This document shows, in pieces, positions 34,909 to 42,933 of a stretch of DNA of 42,933 nt. Below the pieces are notes generated by a model. That model saw only the letters and a program-made list of their open reading frames with translations, ran no database searches and was not told the DNA's origin. Source of the DNA: an uncultured Mycoplasmatales bacterium (lineage in GTDB: Bacteria > Bacillota_I > Bacilli_A > Mycoplasmatales > Mycoplasmoidaceae). The translations under genes were made by a program, and so were the position numbers. Every line of letters begins with the position of its first letter. Positions within the stretch are counted from its first letter, which is position 1. The stretch covers positions 1 to 42,933 of the forward strand of contig CASPLF010000003.1 in assembly GCA_949422915.1 (NCBI GenBank), read 5' to 3'.

Positions 34909-35790
34909 ATGAAAGAGTATCTAGCAGCAGTGTCAGGTGGGCCAGACTCAATGGCTTTGCTTGACATCTATAAAGATAAAATTTATGCTGTTTGCCATGT
35001 TAATTACAACAAAAGAGAAACAGCGGTTCGTGACAAAAATATCGTAAAACAATATTGTAAGAAATACAATATTAAATTTTATTGTTTAGATGTTTCACAA
35101 GAAATGTACGAATCTTATAAACAACATAATTTTCAAACAGTTGCTAGAATTATTCGTTATGAATTCTTTTTAAAGGTTGCTCATAAAGCTAAAAAAAAGA
35201 AAATTCTGATTGCTCATAACTTGGATGATTTTGCAGAAACTGCATATATGCAACAGGTTCGTTCTTCTAATTCATTATTCTATGGAATTGCTAAAAATAA
35301 TTATTACAATGATCTATTAATTGAAAGACCATTAATTAATAAAAGAAAACAAGCATTAGAAGACTATTGTATCAAACATAAAATTCCTTATGGTATTGAT
35401 GAAACTAATTCAATGGATATTTATGAAAGAAATAAAATCAGAAAATTAATTTCATCTTGATCTTTATTAATGTTTGAAAAATATATTAAACAGATTAATG
35501 CATTCAATAAAAAGAACGCTAGTAAATTAAAAACTACAAATAAATGATTCAACAAATGATCAGAATCAAAATATCAAAACAAAGTTTTTATAAAAATTCC
35601 TAATGTTATTAGAAATCACGTGATCTACATTTTCTTATCGAAAAATGAGATTCACGGATGTTCTTCTAAGAAACTAGAAGCTATTGCAAAATTCATTTGT
35701 TCTGATAACTTAAATGTAGATTACAGATTAGCTGAAAAAACACTTTTGCATAAAAATAAAAACAACATATCAATTATTAAATTAAAATAA
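34909..35790 (+). CDS. tilS: tRNA(Ile)-lysidine synthetase
   Basis: AAVSGGPDSMALLDI P-loop, HVNYNKRETAVRDK, AHNLDDFAETAYMQ; TGA=Trp. Confidence 0.92.
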
Positions 35791-35794
35791 TAGT

Positions 35795-36730
35795 ATGAAG
35801 AATAATAAAAAAAGTATTACAGTTCAAAGTTTAATTGATCAATTTGATTTTGAAGTTTTATATAAAGGTAATGTTAGAAATAAGATTTCTATTCCAAGTT
35901 TGAATAGAACTGGTATTGAATTAGCTTCACAGCTTATTTTTAATAAATTATTAACAACAGTTCTATGAAGTACTAATGAAAGTAGATTTTTAGATTCATT
36001 AAATTTATCTGAAGTTAAAAAAAGATTTAAATTTGTTTTATCATTAAATCCGCCTGTAATTATTGTTACAAAACACTTTTCTTACACTCAAGAGTTATTG
36101 TCAATAGCTAAAAATTTCTCTACAGTAATTATTAGAAGTTCAATGAGCTCTTCTGAACTATATCTAACTGTTGCTTCATGAATTAATGAAAAACTAGCAA
36201 AATACACAATGGTTCATGGAACACTAATTAGTGTCTTTGGATTAGGTGTGCTAATTCAAGGAGAATCTGGTGTAGGTAAATCCGAAGTTGCTATGGAATT
36301 AATTAAGAAAGGTCACTTATTCGTAGCAGATGATGCTGTTGATGTTGCAAACATTGGTGGTAAACTACACGGTAAAACAAATGCTGTAAGTAGTTCTTTT
36401 ATTGAGGTACGTGGTATTGGTATTCTTAATGTTGCTAAAATGTTTGGTGTAGAAAAAGTAGAAAAATCAGCAAGCATTGATTTAGTAGTTGAAATGAAAA
36501 AAGTTGATAGCAATGTAACACTTCAAAGACAAGACTTTGAAAGAGTTGGTAAACAAACTAAATATAAAACTATTAACGGAGTTAAGGTTCCTTTATATGT
36601 GTTGCCAATTACACCAGGTCGTAAAATGTCTGATTTAGTTGAAACAGCAGTTACTGACTATAAATTAAAACAAGAAGGATATAGTTCAGCAAATGAATAC
36701 ATTCAAAATTACAGAAAGGTAATGAAATAA
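35795..36730 (+). CDS. hprK: HPr kinase/phosphorylase
   Basis: MVHGTLISVFGLGVLIQGESGVGKSEVAMELIKKGHLFVADDAVDV; EVRGIGILNVAKMFG. Confidence 0.95.
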
Positions 36731-37833
36731 TGCTATTTGATGTGCCAATACCCCAGTTTGATCCGAATGATATTAAATTAGCATTTAAAATTGGGTCTAT
36801 AGAAATCCAATGGTATGGTGTTTTTGTTTTCTTGGGTTTTTGCACAGCTATTTTATTAGCGTGTTTAAAACTTTGAAAACAATATAAAATTTCTGTTGAA
36901 CCATTTTATTGATTTTGTTTAATGGGTATTCCAGCGGCAATATTAGGAGCAAGATTCTGATCTTGTTGCTTGGGTGATGCTAAATGACCTGATTTTTGAT
37001 ATTTTTCTAAAGGTGGATTAGCAATAGAAGGTGGAGTTGTTTTAACTGTTATTGTTGCTTGTATATGATTTCCATATATATTGAAAAAACCAAAATATCA
37101 AATTAGAGACTTACAAGTTAAACCAGAAGTGGTGAGACAAGTGTCAATGTGATGTTATGTTGATGCAATTATTCCTTGTATTTTAGTTGGTCAGTTTTTA
37201 GGAAGATGAGGAAATTATTTTAATCAAGAATTGTATGGCCCAGTCGTTACAAATGAATCTTTTCAATGGTTCTTATATCGTTGCTTACCTTATATGTATA
37301 TAAACGGCTCATGACGTGTGCCGCTTTTCTTATATGAAGGCCTATCTAACTTGATTTTCTTTTTTATACTTTATTTTGGAATAGAAAGAATATCTAAAAG
37401 AAAGTGTGGAGATTTAGGCTTAATTTATTTTTTATGATATGGAATTCTTAGAACCATTATGGAACCATTTAGATATCATAAGTTTACATTTAAAAATACA
37501 TACATAATGTCAGGCATTTGAATTGCAGCAGCTTTTTGTTTGCTATTATTAAATTGATTTGTATTTCCTAAATTAAGAAAATATAGATTTTCTTATATTC
37601 TATGTGAAAGAATAAGACACTTTAGTGTAAAAACATACTTAAAAACAAATTTGTCATTTAAAAAGTTTTCATTTTCTCATTATCCATCAAAAAAACCAGA
37701 AATTAACGCTCAAAGAAATGCAAAAATTAATTATTTACAAGACAAACTTAATTTTGAGCAAAAAAAGCATGATATCAATACTAAAAATTTTGTGAGAAAA
37801 CCAGAAGAAATGCTTTATTATTTAAATAAATAA
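36730..37833 (+). CDS. lgt: prolipoprotein diacylglyceryl transferase
   Basis: IEIQWYGVFVFLGFC, GARFW, GGLAIEGGV, GRWGNYFNQELYG, PLFLYEG; many TGA=Trp; follows hprK. Confidence 0.94.
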
Positions 37834-37841
37834 TTAAATTT

Positions 37842-38792
37842 ATGCCAGTTTACAAAGATACTTCTAATGATTCAAATACTTATGATGCTCTAATAATTGG
37901 AGCAGGACCTGCTGGTTTAACAGCAGCTATTTATTTATGTCGTGCTCAATACAAAGTAGGATTTATTGAAAAAGATGTACCAGGTGGAAAAATAGTTAAT
38001 ACTCCACGTGTCGAAAATTACCCAGGTGCTGGTAAAACAGATGGTGCTGACTTAGCGTTAAAAATGTATCAGCAAGCCATTGATCTTGGTGCGCAATACA
38101 TTTATGGTAATGTTTCTAATTTTGATTCTAATGGACGTTATTTTAGAGTTTATACAGAAGATGGTGTTACAAGATATTGTAAAACATTATTAATAGCCTC
38201 TGGAACCACTGAAAACAAATTAGATTTACCTAATGAAAAAGAATTAGAAGGTAAAGGTGTTTCTCATTGTGCAATTTGTGATGGATCATTTACTCAAGAT
38301 AAAAATGTGGCAATTGTAGGAAGTGGAGCAGGAGCGTTAGGGAATGCTTTATATTTATCATCAATTGCAAAGCATGTATACATGCTTAACAGATCTGAAC
38401 AATATAAAGACAAACAAGATTTCTTAAAGCAAATTGCTACAAAAGAAAATGTTTCAATTTCTTACAATACAAAAGTTACTAAATTAATAGGTCAAGATAA
38501 ACTTGAAGCAATTGAAGTTACTGATTCTAAAACTAATGAAACTAAGAAATTAGATGTTTCATATTTATTTGTTTATGTAGGAAGCAATGCTTCAACAGAT
38601 TTTATTACTGATAAATCAATCATTAGAGAAAATGGAACAATTGCAGTCAACGAAAACATGCAAACATCAATTCCTGGTTTATATGCAATAGGTGATGTTA
38701 ATAAAATTAAAGTAAGACAAATAACAGTTGCATGCGCTGATGGAACAATAGCTGCATTAAACGCTGTTAATTATTTAGAAAAATGGAAGTAA
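37842..38792 (+). CDS. trxB: thioredoxin reductase
   Basis: ALIIGAGPAGLTAAIYLCRA, CAICDGSF, GSGAGALGNALYL, GLYAIGDVN. Confidence 0.95.
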   Translation: MPVYKDTSNDSNTYDALIIGAGPAGLTAAIYLCRAQYKVGFIEKDVPGGKIVNTPRVENYPGAGKTDGADLALKMYQQAIDLGAQYIYGNVSNFDSNGRYFRVYTEDGVTRYCKTLLIASGTTENKLDLPNEKELEGKGVSHCAICDGSFTQDKNVAIVGSGAGALGNALYLSSIAKHVYMLNRSEQYKDKQDFLKQIATKENVSISYNTKVTKLIGQDKLEAIEVTDSKTNETKKLDVSYLFVYVGSNASTDFITDKSIIRENGTIAVNENMQTSIPGLYAIGDVNKIKVRQITVACADGTIAALNAVNYLEKWK

Positions 38793-39691
38793 AACAAACT
38801 TTCAGTGAAAAACTAAAAAGTGAGTTGTGTAGTAATGTCTATAGTAATCAAGCACAAAAAGCTATTCTTTATTCATTCTTAAGTAATTCATTGTCAATTA
38901 GTTTAACAAACAAAGGAGAAATTTGAGAACTTAAATCTCAGTTTTTCTTCATTATTAAATTCATGTCTGATTTGTTTACAGAATTATATGATGTAAAAAA
39001 ATCAGTAATGTTTACAGGCATTAACAAAATTAATAATCATCGAGTTTATATGTTAAGAGTTACAGGTAACTTTCAACAAATAACAACTGATTCAGGATTG
39101 TTAAAAAAACCTGTTGATGTAATTAAAACAACAGCACAAATGAAAGGTTTTTTAGTTGGTGCTTTTTTATCTGGTGGTAGTATTAGTTCATCAACTGATC
39201 GGAGATATCATTTAGAAATTCGTTCAAATAATGTAGCGTATTTATTGTTTATCCAAACAATATTAAATAAGTTTAATATTTCAATTGCTTTAAGTCAAAG
39301 AAGAAATGGTTATTTTTTATACATTAAAAAAAGTTATGATATCTCAGATTTTTTAAAACTTATAGGTGCTAATAATTGCATGTTGGAATTTGAAGACACA
39401 AAAATTTCAAGAGACTTATTTACCCAAATGAATAGATTGAATAATCTCGATATTTCTAACATTAAGAAGTCATCTTCTGCTGGTAATAAACAAATTCAAA
39501 AGATTAAACAAATTATGAATACTGAAATCTATGAAAAACAAAGTAAGAAATTTAAAATATTTTGTCAATTAAGGTTAGAAAACGAGAACGCTTCATTAAG
39601 TGAATTATCAAAATTATTTTTAGAAAAACATAACATTAAGATTAATAGAACTTCTATTAATCACTATGTGATTAAATTAAAAAGACTTTAA
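38783..39691 (+). CDS. whiA: WhiA-family DNA-binding protein
   Basis: MEVKQTFSEKLKSELCS..., AQMKGFLVGAFLSGGSIS...YHLEIRS; start overlaps trxB. Confidence 0.9.
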
Positions 39692-39990
39692 TTTAACAAA
39701 TAAACTTCGTACCCATGATATTCTAAAAATCTGTAATATTGTGCCATATGATGATATTCGCCTAAGATTATGATTTTTTTAGTTTTATCTAGAACGCTTT
39801 TATACACTTTTTTAAATTCTCCAGGAACGATAAGAACAGAAAAAAGAATATGATTATTTGTTCATTCTTCTCTAGGCATTACATGAACTATTTGATAATC
39901 AATATTTCTTGATAAATTTTTCAAGTATTTGCTTTCAATATATTTTGGTCTGATATCTTTGTTGAAAATATTTTTTAAGATATTGCTCAT
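39688..39990 (-). CDS. conserved-looking hypothetical small protein (100 aa)
   Basis: Code-4 ORF missed by the track: MSNILKNIFNKDIRPKYIESKYLKNLSRNIDYQIVHVMPREEWTNNHILFSVLIVPGEFKKVYKSVLDKTKKIIILGEYHHMAQYYRFLEYHGYEVYLLN*. Confidence 0.7.
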
Positions 39991-40014
39991 AACAATATTA
40001 TAATTTTAGTTAAT

Positions 40015-40248
40015 ATGTCAGCATCATCAATTATCATATTAGTTATTTCAATTATTTGTTTGATCATTGGTTTACTACTATCAGGAAACGGATCAACAAA
40101 TGGTTTAACTAATATTATTGGACAAGATCTAGAATTATTTAAGAAAACCAAAGACCGTGGTTTTGTTAAAATTTTACAAATGTTAATGTTCTTCTTGATG
40201 ATCATCATGCTTGTTTTACTTATTGTTTCAATTAAATGTAACTGATAA
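40015..40248 (+). CDS. secG: preprotein translocase subunit SecG
   Basis: Two-TM small protein (MSASSIIILVISIICLIIGLLLSGN...TKDRGFVKILQMLMFFLMIIMLVLLIVSIKCNW*) directly upstream of rnr, the usual secG-rnr-smpB order. Confidence 0.85.
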
Positions 40249-40256
40249 CTTTTGTT

Positions 40257-42410
40257 ATGGCAGCTAATTTAAGTGAACTAATTGAAAAGACAGTTAAAGA
40301 AGATGGGAGACCAATCCCTAAAGGCGTTTTAATACATAAAGTATTAAAACAAAACAAAGATTTTAAATACAATGAAGTAGATAAACAGATTCAAGAACTT
40401 ATTAAATCTGGCACTCTTAAAGTTTTAAGTAAATCTCAAAAGATAGTTACAGGATATGAAACAGCGGAAGTAGATAATTCTAAAACATATGTTGGTACTA
40501 TTTCTATCAACGCTAAAGGATCAGGTTTTATTACTCTTGAAGGTAAACAAAAATCTGAATATTTTGTTTATAGAACAAATCTTAATGGTGCATTAAGTGG
40601 TGATAAAGTTGAATTTGCTTTATTAAAAAAAGAACCTCAAAAAGATTTAAGAGATGCTGTTGTTTTAAAAGTTATTGAACATGGTAAAGATTTTTATACA
40701 GGGTTAATTACTATTAATTCTGATGGTAGTTACACAGTTAAATTAGATGATGAAAAAATGTACTTGCCAGTAAAACTTGATGATATTCATGGTTTGGTAA
40801 CTGGTCAAAAAGTTCTAATTAAAATTCATAAATATGAACAAGATGCAGCTTATGGTACAGTGTCTAGAATTATTGGACACGCATCTGATGTTGGTGTTGA
40901 TATTCTTTCGATTGTATATGACAATGGAGTGGAACCTGATTTCACACAAGATGTTTTAGAATATGCTAGAAAGATTACTTTAAACATTGATGAAACTCAA
41001 AGAAAAATCAGAAGAGATTTAACTAATCTTCCAATAGTTACAATTGATCCAGCAACTTCAAAAGACTTTGACGATGCTATTTATGTTAAGAAAAATTCAG
41101 ATGATGAATATTTCTTATCTGTTTCAATTGCTGATGTTAGTCACTATGTAAGATATCAATCTGTGCTTGATGAAGCAGCATTAAAAAGAGGATGTTCTAT
41201 CTACTTAGTAGATAGAGTTATTCCAATGTTACCTCACAATTTGTCTGATGACATTTGTTCATTAAATCCTGATGTAGAAAGACTTACAATAACATGTGAT
41301 ATGTTAATTGATAAAACAGGAAAAATTAAAGACATTAAAGTTTTTCCAGCAATCATTAAAAGTCATAGACGTTTCAGTTATGATGAAGTAAATGATTATT
41401 TTGATGGTAAATCAAAATTAGAAAAGGATACAGATGAAGTTAAAGCAATGTTAAATGATGCTTTAGAGCTTCATAAAATTCTTGATGCTGAAAAGCACAG
41501 AAGAGGATATATTTCTTTTGAAATTCCTGAACCTATCATCAAACTTGATGATAAAGGTTTTCCTGTTGAAATTTTAACTAGAAAATTAGGTCGTGCTCAA
41601 AACATGATTGAAAATTTCATGGTTGCTGCTAATGAAGCTGTAACTATTTATGCTAATAGAAAGAAGTGGCCTTTTGTTTATCGTATTCACGATAAACCAA
41701 ATGAGGATAGACTTGCTGTTTTTGCATTAGAATCTAAGAAACTAGGATTTAGAATTACTACCGAATTAGAAGACATAACTTCTAAAGATATTTCTCAATG
41801 ATTGGAAGACAATAAAGATAACAAAAACTTAGATCTTATCAACTTAATGTTATTAAGAAGTATGGCAAAAGCAAAATATTCAATAGAAAATTTAGGTCAC
41901 TTTGGCTTAGCTCTTGAAAACTATACTCACTTTACTTCTCCAATTAGACGTTATCCAGATTTATTAGTTCACAGAATATTCTGAATGTATGAATTCCAGA
42001 AGAATGAATATTCTTCTAATAGAGATTCATTTGCAGAACAACTTTCAAAATTTTGTGACATGTCAAGTAAAAATGAATTAATTGCTATTAAATGTGAGAA
42101 TGATGTTAATGCAATGAAATTTGCTGAATATATGACTAAGCACATTGGTGAAGAATTTGAAGGATTTGTATCAGCTGTTTCAAATTTTGGTGTGTTTGTA
42201 GAATTACCAAACACTATTGAAGGCATGATTAAATTATCAGATTTAGGTAATGATTACTTTACTTACAATGAAAAAACTAAACAATTAATTGGTAAGAAAT
42301 CAGGAATCATTTATTCTTTAGGAAGTAAAGTAATTGTTAAGGTATTAGCAGCAAATAAAGAAACTAGAAAGATCGAGTTCTCTTTGGTTAAATTCTTAGG
42401 TAACAGATAA
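40257..42410 (+). CDS. rnr: ribonuclease R
   Basis: [72 protein letters not shown]-terminal S1 domain; TGA=Trp 41799. Confidence 0.96.
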
Positions 42411-42411
42411 T

Positions 42412-42818
42412 ATGAAACTTTTATTCCCTAATAAAAAAGTTAAATTTAATTACTTTATTCTTGACACTTATGAATGTGGAATTGAATTAAAAGGCACTGA
42501 AGTTAAATCAATTATGAAAGCAAATGCGAACATTGATGAAGCTTTTGCTATTATTCGCCACAATGAAGCTTTTGTAATTAATATGTATGTTGCTCCTTTT
42601 AAAGAAGGCAACATTAATAATGTTGATTCAAGCCGTAACCGTAAGTTATTGCTTCATAAAGATGAAATCATCAAGATTGATTACAAACTTAAAAAAGATC
42701 GTCTTACATTAGTACCAACTAAAGTTTATTTAAATAATGGCAAGATCAAAATGGAGATTGCTATTTGTAAATCTAAAAAAGCTCCTGATAAGAGAGAAGA
42801 TATTAAAAAAAGAGACGC
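42412..42818 (+). CDS. smpB: SsrA-binding protein SmpB (C-terminus disrupted at contig end; approximate end of homologous part)
   Basis: FNYFILDTYECGIELKGTEVKSIMKANANIDEAFAIIRHNEAFVINMYVAPF...RKLLLHKDEI...KKAPDKREDIKKRD; sequence after ~42815 is unrelated and GC-rich. Confidence 0.88.
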
Positions 42819-42933
42819 CCCCCCACCGAATATAGCGGAGGTTCGCCTCTTGGCAGGAGCTTACCGCCGTCGTGCCTCCTGACAGGCTAACCGGCAACGA
42901 TGTGCTCCACTGATTTCAGTATATACAATTTGC
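42816..42933. other. abrupt GC-rich terminal segment, probable chimeric/foreign assembly end
   Basis: C7 run, GC-rich composition and GC hairpins (GAGG-TTCG-CCTC; CAGGAG...CTCCTG) unlike the AT-rich remainder; breaks the smpB C-terminus. Confidence 0.65.

Noticed and set aside
1-42933. CRISPR arrays, transposases/IS, prophage, toxin-antitoxin or restriction systems
   Set aside because: No direct-repeat arrays, recombinase motifs or defence gene signatures found on reading; region is mostly housekeeping.

Overview
This window is a mollicute (mycoplasma-type) chromosome segment using genetic code 4 (UGA = Trp). Many core genes are split in the supplied ORF track only because in-frame TGA was treated as a stop. 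Evidence for code 4: S14 and S8 end in TGA-TAG (...KASW*, ...AYVW*), and rplB, rpsC, secY, leuS, lgt and others contain in-frame TGA at expected Trp sites. Content, left to right: (i) a partial minus-strand hypothetical gene; (ii) a strong promoter and a nested, structured 5' leader, then the complete S10-spc-alpha superoperon (rpsJ to rplQ with secY, adk, map, infA, rpmJ, rpoA; rpmD/L30 absent); (iii) a large minus-strand type-I-topology surface protein; (iv) tRNA-Arg(CCU), a putative nucleoside deoxyribosyltransferase, prmC, prfA, rpmE, def and RNase J; (v) a putative phase-variable lipoprotein (Ig-like/He_PIG plus BspA-type LRR) with an A18 tract in its promoter and a G8 tract in its signal-peptide codons, frame-OFF as sequenced; (vi) leuS, a DEAD-box helicase, a MATE transporter, miaB, a lipoprotein, tRNA-Thr(GGU), fhs, tilS, hprK, lgt, trxB, whiA, secG, rnr and smpB. 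The last ~115 bp is abruptly GC-rich and replaces the expected SmpB C-terminus, which looks like a chimeric or foreign contig end. The r-protein tails suggest the pneumoniae/penetrans-type mollicute clade, but this is inference. The most interesting signals are the two-level contingency locus (23591-25302), the rpsJ leader RNA (534-610) and the 3' end junction.
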